Below, piece after piece: positions 11,903 to 19,722 of a stretch of DNA of 64,000 bases. The stretch is from positions 1 to 64,000 of the forward strand of contig WRHH01000005.1 in the NCBI GenBank assembly GCA_009783355.1, in the 5' to 3' direction. The notes beneath the pieces are model-generated. The model was not told the DNA's origin and made no database searches. It saw nothing but the letters and a program-made list of their open reading frames with translations. Both the position numbers and the translations under genes were made by a program. Position 1 is the stretch's first letter; each line of letters opens with the position of its first letter. Source of the DNA: Synergistaceae bacterium (lineage in GTDB: Bacteria; Synergistota; Synergistia; Synergistales; Aminobacteriaceae).

Positions 11903-13279
11903 ATGAAAGTAACGGTAAAAAATCTGGGAGTCCTCAAACATGCGGAGTTTGAGGTCGGCGGCCTAACTATAATTTGCGGCGCAAATAACACCGGAAAGAC
12001 CTACGCAACGTACGCTCTTTACGGTTTTATGGCGTTCTGGAATCAAAATTTCATGCCAGATCTATTGGAAAAGGACACAATCGAAAAATTGATAGTTAAC
12101 GGCAATATAAGAATAGATTTGGAGAATATAAAGAAAAAATCCAACGAGGTCATTACCGAAGCATGCAAAGAATTTCTCCCAAATTTGCCGATGGTCTTCG
12201 CTGCTCCTGACAAATATTTTGAGTCTGCATGTTTCTCAATATCTCTTGACAGTGCAAAGATTAAAGTAATTGAGGAATATGATAAATTTGCAAGCCCTGG
12301 AGATAAACGCGTTTTAAACGTGGTTAAGAAGCATGGTGAAAATTTCTTGGATGTTAACATCCTGACTGAGATTGAAAAAGAGAAAAGAGTATGGCTTAAG
12401 CATATTGTAAATAGTCACTTACTTGATGTCGTATTTGGAAACACGTTCACTATACCTTTCATTGCAAGCGCGGAGAGGACTGGAGCGGCAATTTTTCACA
12501 AGGAATTGGATTTTTCGAGAAACCGTCTTTTGGAACATATGAGCAATAATAAAAATGACAGAGACCCGCTTACCCTGTTAAATAGGTTTTTCGATAAAGG
12601 ATACGCGCTGCCTGTTAACAGGGACGTCGACTTTATAAGAGATTTTGAAGGCGTATCCAAAGAAGAAAGCATTATCGCGCGTGACAATCCGGGAATTATG
12701 GAATCTTTCGGAGATATTCTGGGCGGGGAATATAAAGTAACTAAAGAAGCGCTTTACTTCGTACCGTCGAATAAAAACGTAAAGCTCAAAATAGGTGAAA
12801 GTGCAAGCTCAGTGAGATCTTTACTTGACATAGGTTTATATATCCGCCACAAGGCAAAACCCGGCGATATTCTCATGATAGACGAGCCGGAGCTGAATTT
12901 GCATCCCGCAAATCAGCGGCGCATGGCGCGCCTTCTGGCTAAGCTGGTTAACGCCGGTGTTAAGGTGTTCATAACTACACACAGCGATTATATTCTAAAG
13001 GAATTCAACACGCTTATCATGCTAAGGCGCGGAGGCGCAGCCACAACACGCGTTATTGAAGAATACGGCTATGACAAAAAAGAATTACTGGACGCGGTAA
13101 ATGTAAGAGCCTACATTGCGCAGGAAGCTCATTTGAAAACTGAGGATGACAAGAGAGCTAGAAAACGCCACACTTTCGTGCAAGCCCCGATAGGTGAATA
13201 TGGCATAGATATAGAAAGCTTTGACGAGACTATCAACACGATGAACGACATCCAGCGAGAGCTGGTTTTTGGAGATTGA
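11903..13279 (+). CDS. AAA_15-type ATPase, candidate defence ATPase
   Basis: This is a 458-aa ABC/SMC-type ATPase of the overcoming-lysogeny-defect-like AAA_15/AAA_21 class. Walker A is GANNTGKT (residues 26-33). A signature-like SASSVRSLLDIG precedes the Walker B and D-loop LMIDEPELNLHP, and ITTHSD supplies the switch histidine. It has no TOPRIM or other nuclease domain of its own. The next gene begins five bases after its stop and encodes a PD-(D/E)xK-like protein, so the two are probably one functional unit. ATPase plus nuclease pairs of this build (Septu, Gabija and similar) are antiphage systems. I do not recognise this exact pairing. The ATG has a good GGGAGAG site. Confidence 0.8.
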   Translation: MKVTVKNLGVLKHAEFEVGGLTIICGANNTGKTYATYALYGFMAFWNQNFMPDLLEKDTIEKLIVNGNIRIDLENIKKKSNEVITEACKEFLPNLPMVFAAPDKYFESACFSISLDSAKIKVIEEYDKFASPGDKRVLNVVKKHGENFLDVNILTEIEKEKRVWLKHIVNSHLLDVVFGNTFTIPFIASAERTGAAIFHKELDFSRNRLLEHMSNNKNDRDPLTLLNRFFDKGYALPVNRDVDFIRDFEGVSKEESIIARDNPGIMESFGDILGGEYKVTKEALYFVPSNKNVKLKIGESASSVRSLLDIGLYIRHKAKPGDILMIDEPELNLHPANQRRMARLLAKLVNAGVKVFITTHSDYILKEFNTLIMLRRGGAATTRVIEEYGYDKKELLDAVNVRAYIAQEAHLKTEDDKRARKRHTFVQAPIGEYGIDIESFDETINTMNDIQRELVFGD

Positions 13280-13284
13280 TCATT

Positions 13285-13860
13285 ATGTTGCCTAATGAAA
13301 TGTTAGGTGTATATACTGATTTATTTGCTGATTCTTTCATTTGTGCGCCTGAATTCATCGGGGGGCATAGATGTTTTGTCATAACTGAAGAAGACAAAGA
13401 ATCCAAACTTAACAAAATCGAAGTTCGAGGTGTTCCCGAGAATTCAATTTTGCTGAAAATGAACTGTTATAAAGAGCCTATTGCTACATTCAAATCCACA
13501 AAGGGCGAGTGCAAACGCTGTGATTACGTTATTTTGACACAATATGAAAACACAATGCATGTAATATATATTGAAATGAAGTCATGGGAACTAAAAAAGC
13601 CAGATATTATCTGTCAATTCAAGGGAGCATTTTGCTTCATGTCATACAGTAACGTAATTGCAGAAAAATTCCACAACGCCCGTATCTCTTCCGCTCCGCA
13701 AGAAAGATATGTCGTCCTATACGCTAATCGCAACAATAAAACAAGCTTATTTCCTAAACCTGTTCAAAATAATCATTCTTTCCCAGAAAACGCGATGTAT
13801 TTTCCTGTTGGATCTAAGAAAACAAAGAAAGGCTTTGTCTACCTCAGGGAATTGATATAG
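13285..13860 (+). CDS. Putative PD-(D/E)xK nuclease, partner of the AAA ATPase
   Basis: This is a 191-aa protein without a name that I recognise. It has the layout of a PD-(D/E)xK nuclease core: CDYVIL (D80), then a strand with YIEMKS (E97, K99), then Q111 on the following helix. The chosen ATG has a GGAG site ten bases upstream inside the end of the ATPase gene. A TTG nine bases earlier, which would overlap the ATPase stop, sits only one base from that GGAG and is unlikely. The coding sequence is AT-rich compared with the flanking housekeeping genes, consistent with transfer. The nuclease call is an inference from motif spacing only. Confidence 0.6.
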   Translation: MLPNEMLGVYTDLFADSFICAPEFIGGHRCFVITEEDKESKLNKIEVRGVPENSILLKMNCYKEPIATFKSTKGECKRCDYVILTQYENTMHVIYIEMKSWELKKPDIICQFKGAFCFMSYSNVIAEKFHNARISSAPQERYVVLYANRNNKTSLFPKPVQNNHSFPENAMYFPVGSKKTKKGFVYLRELI

Positions 13861-13997
13861 TTAGGAGACTTAAATACCGCTGAAAATTTGATCTCAATAA
13901 TGAATATCAATAATGATTTTGCTATTATAATAGCTTTAGATATATGGATAACCGAAATAACTGTAACAAATTTGCAAAGAAAGAGGAAAACAAAATT

Positions 13998-14255
13998 ATG
14001 AAGCATTTGACTGCAAGCACTGCACGAAAAAACTTTGACGCTGTTTTGGGCGACGTTACGCGTTTCCGCGAGCCGGTTGCCATTGTTTCGGATGATAATG
14101 ACGCTGCTGTGATAATCAGCATGGACGAGTGGAACAGTATACAAGAGACTTTATACTTATGTTCGATTCCCGGTATGGTTGAGTCTATCAAAGCTGCCGC
14201 TTCTGAACCTCTGGAATACGGCGTCCCTGCCGAGGAGGTTGACTTTGGCGTATAA
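13998..14255 (+). CDS. Phd/YefM family antitoxin
   Basis: This is an 85-aa type II antitoxin that would bind its own promoter and neutralise the toxin encoded next. The N-terminal pattern MKHLTASTARKNF...VTRFREPVAIVSDDNDAAVIIS is the typical Phd/YefM DNA-binding fold. The C-terminal tail (EPLEYGVPAEEVDF) would wrap the toxin. A longer reading frame starts at 13944, but the family alignment begins at the ATG chosen here. It overlaps the toxin gene by 11 bases. Confidence 0.88.
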   Translation: MKHLTASTARKNFDAVLGDVTRFREPVAIVSDDNDAAVIISMDEWNSIQETLYLCSIPGMVESIKAAASEPLEYGVPAEEVDFGV

Positions 14256-14544
14256 GGTCATTTTTTCGAAGCAAGCTATAAAAGATTTGCAAAAACTTAA
14301 ACAAGCCGGACTTGAGCGTCAAGTTAAAGTAATTACTGAGATACTTAAGCAGAATCCATATCAAACACCGCCGCGCTTTGAGAGATTGATTGGTGATTTA
14401 CACGATTATTTTTCTCGCCGTATCAATATACAACATCAATATATTTATAAAGTCCTACCTAATGACAGTAACTTGCAAAATGAAGGAGGCGAGATTTATA
14501 CCGCTGTAGTCCATGTTCTCAGAATGTGGACGCATTATGAATAA
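14245..14544 (+). CDS. yoeB: Txe/YoeB family mRNA interferase toxin
   Basis: This is a 99-aa ribosome-dependent RNase of the RelE superfamily, YoeB branch. The sequence runs from YKVIFSKQAIKDLQKLKQ through NPYQTPPRFERLIGDLHDYFSRRIN and QHQYIYKV to a C-terminal VLRMWTHYE, which aligns with YoeB motifs including the basic RRI and the terminal aromatic/His residues. The start is best placed at the TTG at 14245, six bases after a strong GAGGAGG. An upstream ATG at 14179 gives an extension unrelated to the family. The 11-base overlap with the antitoxin gene couples their translation. Confidence 0.86.
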   Translation: MAYKVIFSKQAIKDLQKLKQAGLERQVKVITEILKQNPYQTPPRFERLIGDLHDYFSRRINIQHQYIYKVLPNDSNLQNEGGEIYTAVVHVLRMWTHYE

Positions 14545-14553
14545 ATATAATTA

Positions 14554-15354
14554 TTATTTCAAAGCTGTAATCAAGGCGCTGGCGGAAATGCCTTCTATGG
14601 CGGCAAGGTCTTCCTGAGTAAGCTCCTTAATTGTGCTTTTCACAACTTCCATGTTCAGTTCGTGCGGCTTTGTTATCGTGACGTTCACGCTACGGAATCC
14701 CGCATTTTCAAGTTTCGCTTTATAATCTTCCGCCGGAAGAGCACCAGAAACTCACCCCGACCATGCGGCGGGACTGCCTTTCAGTTTGGCAAGCACGGGC
14801 TTCAGCAGTACCACATCCGACACGCAGAAACGTCCGCCCGGCGTCAGTACCCTGTACGCCTCGGAAAAAACTTTATCTTTATCCGGCGAAAGGTTGATGA
14901 CACAGTTTGAAATCAGAACGTCGACGCTGCCGTCATGCAGCGGTAAATCCTCAATGTATCCTCGTAACAGAGTGACGTTTTTTAGCGCCAGCCGGTCGAT
15001 GTTCTTTCGCGCCCGATTCATCATCGCGGGCGTCATATCAAGCCCATAGACATGCCCGGATTGCGTCACGGCTTTCGCTGCCAGAATCAGGTCAAGCCCC
15101 GCGCCGCTACCGAGATCGAGAACGCGCTCGCCCTCTTTTAATAATGCCGCCTGAATCGGATTTCCGCACCCGAACGACTGGTCTACGATGTCAGATGGAG
15201 TTGCAGCTGTTGTTATTGAATCGTAGTTGTCCTTGGTCATGTCAGTCATGTCGTCTTCGCCGCCGCAACACACGTTATCGCTGCCGCAACACCCGGTTTT
15301 GCGCTCAATGGCGGCGCTGTAGGCTTCCTTTACGACTTCGCGTATATCTGTCAT
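14554..15354 (-). CDS. arsM: Arsenite methyltransferase ArsM, probable selenoprotein
   Basis: This enzyme methylates As(III) with S-adenosylmethionine. The SAM motif is VLDLGSGAGLD (78-88). An N-terminal Cys-rich stretch TGCCG...VCCGG is present. The first two arsenic-binding cysteines are C63 (SFGCGNP) and C151 (ISNCVINL). At codon 201 the frame meets UGA, exactly where the third conserved cysteine is expected. The same frame then continues with VSGALPAEDYKAKLENAGF and a complete ArsM C-terminus to a TAA, giving 266 aa. Stopping at UGA would leave only 200 aa. A hairpin fitting a bacterial SECIS follows the UGA. The alternative is a one-base nonsense mutation of a Cys codon. It faces the toxin gene and ends 9 bases from it. 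Confidence 0.78.
14712..14754 (-). promoter_or_regulatory. SECIS-like hairpin after the in-frame UGA of arsM
   Basis: In the mRNA sense, UGA is followed at once by GUUUC, which pairs with GAAAC 35 bases later. Inside that, UCUUCC pairs perfectly with GGAAGA around a GGC loop. The apical loop begins 17 nt after the UGA and starts with G, which fits the spacing and loop rules usually given for bacterial SECIS elements. The whole structure spans about 40 nt, similar to the fdhF element. Confidence 0.65.
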
Positions 15355-15378
15355 GTCTTTTCCTCCTCTTTGTCTTTT

Positions 15379-17685
15379 CTAATCCCTATTCCCTGTTTTT
15401 GCCTCTTCCTCCAACCTCCTGAGCGCTTCGGTATTCTTAAGCTTTTCATTCTCTTTTGCGTAGTCTATCGCCATTTTGCCGGATTTATCTTTCGCTTTGG
15501 TGTCCGCTCCGTGCTCTAAAAGTTTCATTACCACTTCAGGATTTGAGGGGCCTTTATCATGCACAGCCAACATAAGCGGCGTCATTCCCATTTCATCGTC
15601 TTTCGCGTTAATATCCGCACCTGCTTTGATGAGAGCTGTTATCGCTTCCAGATTGAAGTGGGAGCTAACAGCAAGCATAAGCGGCGTATATCCTTTTTTG
15701 CCTTTCGCATTGACATCCGCGCCTGCACTAACAAGAGCCGTTATTACGTCCGCTTTTGAGTTGTAACGCGCTGCGAGCATAAGCGGCGTCATTCCATCAA
15801 TGTCCCGGGCGCTAACATCCGCGCCTGCTTCCGTAAGGACTGTTATCATTTCCGGATTGGAGAATTTTCCTGATGAGCGCGCATATTGTATCCTTACATC
15901 TCTTTCGCGCCCCCCCTCACTAGCGTCCACGCTCGTTCTTAGAAGAGCTGTTATCGCTTCCGGATTGGAGCTTTCAAGAACCGCAAACATAAGCGGTGTT
16001 AATCCAATATCACTTTCGGCATTGATATTCGCGCCTGCTTTAATTAGAGCTTTTATCATTTCCGGATTGGATTTATTAAACAACGCCAACATAAGCGGAG
16101 TCCATCCATGCCTGTCTCTCTCATTGGCGTCCGCGCCTGCTTCTGCGAGGACAGTTACCACTTCAGGCAGGGGGTTATTGCGCACCGCGCGTATGAGCGG
16201 CGTATATCCTTCTCTGTCCTTAGTATTAGCGTCAGCGCCCGCTTTTATAAGGGCTCTTATCACTTCCGGATTTGAGTTGTGCCATGCCGCCAGAACTATA
16301 GGTGAATGTCCGCGATTATTCTTAGCGTCAATAGCCGCGCCTGCGTCAATAAGCGCTGATATCACTTCCGGATTTGAGTTATACCATGCCGCAAAAGTAA
16401 TTGGAGTATATCCGCGATTATTCCGCGCATTGACATTCGCGCCTGCTCCGATAAGGGTTCTTATTGCTTCTGGATTTGAGTTGTATCTTGCGACGTGCAT
16501 GAGCGGAGTCACTCCGCTTACCCACCTGTTTTGCCCGTTGTTTAGCACATCCGCATGCGCTACATTTACATCAGCCCCCGCATCAATGAGAGCTGTTATC
16601 ACTCTCGTGTCGGGGTTGGCGCGCGCCGCCTGAATAAGCGGTGTATTACCTTGATTATCCCTTGCATTTACATCTACGCCGCTTGCAATTGCGTCATTGA
16701 TTTGCTGCAAAGAGCCTTTTTTACAAAGTTCTGAAAAATAAGAAACGCATATAACGGAACGTTCCGCGCTATAATCAATCTCTTCCAGTATCTTTAACGC
16801 TTCGGTATTATCAAGTTTTTTATTCCTCTCCGCATAATCTATTGCCAATTCGCCATCATTATTCATAATCTTCGGATCTGCTCCAAATTGTAAAAGGGTC
16901 ATTATCACTTCCGGGTTGGGGTTATTCCATGCCGCTCTCATAAGCGGCGTTCTTCCATAGTTATTCTTCGCGTTGACATCCGCTCCTGCCTTAATGAGAA
17001 CTGCCATCACTTCAGGATTGGAATTCCTTCCCGCCGCCCACATAAGCGCTGTATTTCCCTCTCTATTCTTCGCATTGGCATCCGCTCCGGAACTGATAAG
17101 CGCCCTTATAGTTTCCGGATTGGAGTTTTCAAACACAGCAAACATAAGCGGTGTAAATCCAATATCGCTTTCCTCATTGACAACCGCACCTTCGCTAATT
17201 AAGGCTGTTATCACGTCCGGGTTGAGGCTTCTCTCCGCTGCGAACATAAGTGGCGTGAGCCCCCAATTGTCCTTTACATTGACTTCTGCCCCGGCTTTAA
17301 TAAGAACCATTATCACTTCCGGATTAAGATTTGCTGTAGCCAGTATGAGCGGCGTTTTTCCATCTCCATCTTTCGCATTGACATCCGCGCTTGCATTGAT
17401 AAGAGCTAATATTACTCTAGGGTTTGAATTATTCCACGCCGCCTGCATAAGCGGCGTTCTTCCTTCATTATCACTCACGTTCACATTTGCGCCGCCTGCA
17501 ATAGCGTCGTTGACTTGCTGTAAAGAACCTTCTTTACAAAGCTTAATGAAATCATTATCACTTATTCTCATATCATGGTAACCGCTCCTGCCTCTCATTA
17601 TGAAAAACGCCAAAACAGCGAGCAGTGCGCATACAAAAACACAAAACAACACCCTTTGAAAATTAGAAAACTTAACGCTTGGCAT
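15379..17685 (-). CDS. Membrane-anchored ankyrin-repeat protein with duplicated array
   Basis: This 768-aa protein has a single N-terminal hydrophobic segment (about residues 11-31, signal anchor or signal peptide) followed by about 20 ankyrin repeats of roughly 34 aa with the consensus NSNPEVI.ALI.AGADVNAKD..G.TPLM.AA. The array is two units in tandem. Each opens with an LCK.GSLQQ.NDAIA capping helix and closes with GADxK...G..AIDYA..N.KL.NTEAL..LEE. The function is unknown; ankyrin arrays mediate protein binding, and this one would face outside the cytoplasm. The last residues and stop come from a heptamer-type repeat. It is a paralogue of the next gene upstream. Confidence 0.9.
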   Translation of the reverse strand: MPSVKFSNFQRVLFCVFVCALLAVLAFFIMRGRSGYHDMRISDNDFIKLCKEGSLQQVNDAIAGGANVNVSDNEGRTPLMQAAWNNSNPRVILALINASADVNAKDGDGKTPLILATANLNPEVIMVLIKAGAEVNVKDNWGLTPLMFAAERSLNPDVITALISEGAVVNEESDIGFTPLMFAVFENSNPETIRALISSGADANAKNREGNTALMWAAGRNSNPEVMAVLIKAGADVNAKNNYGRTPLMRAAWNNPNPEVIMTLLQFGADPKIMNNDGELAIDYAERNKKLDNTEALKILEEIDYSAERSVICVSYFSELCKKGSLQQINDAIASGVDVNARDNQGNTPLIQAARANPDTRVITALIDAGADVNVAHADVLNNGQNRWVSGVTPLMHVARYNSNPEAIRTLIGAGANVNARNNRGYTPITFAAWYNSNPEVISALIDAGAAIDAKNNRGHSPIVLAAWHNSNPEVIRALIKAGADANTKDREGYTPLIRAVRNNPLPEVVTVLAEAGADANERDRHGWTPLMLALFNKSNPEMIKALIKAGANINAESDIGLTPLMFAVLESSNPEAITALLRTSVDASEGGRERDVRIQYARSSGKFSNPEMITVLTEAGADVSARDIDGMTPLMLAARYNSKADVITALVSAGADVNAKGKKGYTPLMLAVSSHFNLEAITALIKAGADINAKDDEMGMTPLMLAVHDKGPSNPEVVMKLLEHGADTKAKDKSGKMAIDYAKENEKLKNTEALRRLEEEAKTGNRD

Positions 17686-17774
17686 GGTTAAAACCTCTCT
17701 TTATTAATTACCAAATTGAAATGATAAAATACTTTGTTGAACGAGTGCACAGCTCTAAGCGATAGTCGCAACTA

Positions 17775-18926
17775 CTATGGAAAAACATCTAACGAAATTG
17801 CTTCATGCTCTTTATCTGTATAGCTTAATTCTTCCAATTCTTTAAGCGTTTCGTTATCCTTATGATTTTTGTTTTCCCAAACATAATCTAATGCAGTTTT
17901 GCCGTCCTTATCCTTCGCTTTCGGATCTGCGCCAGCCTTAATAAGAGCCGCTAACACTTCCGGATTTGCGTTATATTTCGATGTATACATTAACGGCGTT
18001 AAGCCGTCATTATCTTTCGCATTGACATCCGCTCCGGCTTTTATAAGAGTTGATATAACAGCCAGAGTTGAGTTTACATTCATTGCGTACATTAGCGGAG
18101 TAATTCCATAATTATCTTTCGCATTGACATCCGCGCTTGCCTCAATAAAGGCTGTTATGGCCTTCAGCCCGGAGTTGTTTTTAACTGCGTGCATAAGCGG
18201 CGATGTTCCATTTTTATCTTGCGCGTTAACATCCGCGCTGGCAATGATAAATGCCGTTATCACTTTCAGGTCGGAGTCATTCTTTGCCGCGTACATCAGC
18301 GGGGTAATTCCGTCTTTATTCTTAGCATTGACGTCCGCACTCGCATCAATAAGAGAAGTTATTGCAGCCGGAGAAGAGTTTTCCTGCAACGCATACATAA
18401 GCGGCGTAAACCCGTCCTTATCTTTCGCGTTGACATCCGCTCCCGCTTTGATGAGGGCGGCTATCACCGCCGGTCTCGCGTTTTCCTGTATTGCATACAT
18501 GAGCGGTGAACATTCGTCTTCATCTTTTGCGTTGACATCCGCTCCTGCCTTAATAAGAGCAGTTATCACCGCCGGACTTGTATTTTCCTGCACAGCGTAC
18601 ATGAGCGGCGAAGACCCTTCTTCATCTTTCGCATTTACATCCGCTCCTGCTTTCACAAGAGCCATTATTACTTTTTGGTTGGAGTTGTTTAACATCGCTT
18701 GCATAAGCGGCGTTATTCCTTCATTATCCTTTGCGTTTACATTTGCTCCGTCTTCAATAGCTTCCATTATTTGCTGCAAAGAACCTTCCTCGCAAAGCTC
18801 AATAAAATCAATATCGCTCATTGCAGCAAACGCTCTTCCTGCAAACAGTAAGCACATAAGCGAACAACATAATACTATTTTTTGTACGGAAAACCTAACG
18901 CAAAGCAAAACGAAAACTCCCTTCAA
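17775..18926 (-). CDS. Secreted ankyrin-repeat protein
   Basis: This 383-aa protein has an N-terminal signal peptide (hydrophobic core VLCCSLMCLLFAG, probable cleavage after AFA near residue 34) and about ten ankyrin repeats, ending in the same cap seen twice in its neighbour (GADPKAKDKDGKTALDYVWEN). Its opening DFIELCEEGSLQQI matches both opening caps of the 768-aa protein, so the three units share an origin. Repeats diverge mainly at surface positions. It lies 89 bases upstream of its larger paralogue, probably in one transcript. Its function is unknown. A long heptamer array precedes the gene. Confidence 0.88.
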   Translation of the reverse strand: MKGVFVLLCVRFSVQKIVLCCSLMCLLFAGRAFAAMSDIDFIELCEEGSLQQIMEAIEDGANVNAKDNEGITPLMQAMLNNSNQKVIMALVKAGADVNAKDEEGSSPLMYAVQENTSPAVITALIKAGADVNAKDEDECSPLMYAIQENARPAVIAALIKAGADVNAKDKDGFTPLMYALQENSSPAAITSLIDASADVNAKNKDGITPLMYAAKNDSDLKVITAFIIASADVNAQDKNGTSPLMHAVKNNSGLKAITAFIEASADVNAKDNYGITPLMYAMNVNSTLAVISTLIKAGADVNAKDNDGLTPLMYTSKYNANPEVLAALIKAGADPKAKDKDGKTALDYVWENKNHKDNETLKELEELSYTDKEHEAISLDVFP

Positions 18927-18939
18927 CCAACATCCTTTG

Positions 18940-19110
18940 CCTTTTAAACCTTGCTTTTTATCTTTGCCTTTTAAACCTTGCCTTTTATCTTTGTCTTTTA
19001 TCCTTGTCTTTTATCTTTGTCTTTTATCTTTGTCTTTTCTAATCCCTAATCCCTAATCCCTAATCCCTAATCCCTGTCTTTTCTAATCCCTAATCCCTGT
19101 CTTTCCCCAT
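18940..19110. repeat. Mixed heptamer array between dhaL and the ankyrin gene
   Basis: A dense array on the plus strand: CTTTTAT/CTTTGTC heptamers alternating with a 14-base period, with CCTTTTAAACCTTGC variants at the left end. It changes into repeated TAATCCC copies (19037-19075), then a CTTTTC spacer and more TAATCCC. The right end runs into the dhaL coding sequence and supplies its stop codon. Confidence 0.9.
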
Positions 19111-19713
19111 TCCCTTAAAAAACTCCGCAAGGCTTACCGCTCCCGCGTCGGGAGTTCCGATAGTCTTTTCCTTATAGTTCTTTGCCCTGCCGAATTTTGC
19201 GGCATACCCTTCGGTTGCTTTACATCCTATACTAGCTGCTTCCGCCGCCGCTTTAAAAATCTCATCAACTTCATTGTTTTCCATTTGCTTTACCGCTTCG
19301 ACCGCTGGAATAAGCACATCCATCATCGTCTTATCTCCGACTTTCGCAGCCGTTATGTCCTGCATCTCTGAAAGCCCATTTGAGAACATATCTACGACGT
19401 CGGAAGAGGTCAGCTCTTGTTTATCTTCGAGCAGCAATCCAAACCCGCCAAAGAGAGTTCCCCATAGCGGGCCTGCTGCTCCGCCGCTTATTCCCATTGT
19501 TCCGCGGCTTAACTTATTAAAGAAATTACCGAATGAGGCGTCGCCCCATTCGGAACATTCCTGCTTTATCAGTTCTGCAATTTTTTTTATAGTTACCCCA
19601 TGGTCGCCGTCACCGAAACGCGCGTCAATTTCGGACAAATAATCGCACTTTGCGATAAGGGCGCCCGCTGCCCCAAGAAGCCGAAGTTTTAAATCGTTTT
19701 TTGTTAAGCTCAT
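19090..19713 (-). CDS. dhaL: DhaL-type dihydroxyacetone kinase subunit (DAK2 domain)
   Basis: This is a 207-aa DAK2-domain protein. The nucleotide/Mg site is seen as EIDARFGDGDHG (residues 29-40), with SGGAAGPLWGTLF (about 75-87) and DAGAVSLAEFF near the end. In the PTS-dependent system DhaL binds ADP and passes phosphate to dihydroxyacetone on DhaK. No dhaK or dhaM is nearby; instead the gene sits 9 bases after kbl in the threonine module, so its partner or substrate here is unclear. Its final residues GKDRD and the TAG stop are read from a GACAGGGATTAG repeat. Confidence 0.85.
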   Translation of the reverse strand: MSLTKNDLKLRLLGAAGALIAKCDYLSEIDARFGDGDHGVTIKKIAELIKQECSEWGDASFGNFFNKLSRGTMGISGGAAGPLWGTLFGGFGLLLEDKQELTSSDVVDMFSNGLSEMQDITAAKVGDKTMMDVLIPAVEAVKQMENNEVDEIFKAAAEAASIGCKATEGYAAKFGRAKNYKEKTIGTPDAGAVSLAEFFKGMGKDRD

Positions 19714-19722
19714 GATTATATT

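Noticed and set aside
13276-13284. TTG start for the nuclease-like gene, overlapping the ATPase stop
   Set aside because: The GGAG site is one base from this TTG but ten bases from the following ATG.
14752-15354. A 200-aa methyltransferase ending at UGA
   Set aside because: The conserved C-terminus continues in the same frame after the UGA to a TAA at 14554; the short form lacks the third arsenic-binding site. I therefore annotate the longer protein while noting a nonsense mutation as the alternative.
15800-16633. Long plus-strand frames opposite the ankyrin genes (also 16973-17581 and 18124-19056)
   Set aside because: They are shadows of the 102-bp coding repeats on the minus strand; they have no ribosome sites or family resemblance.
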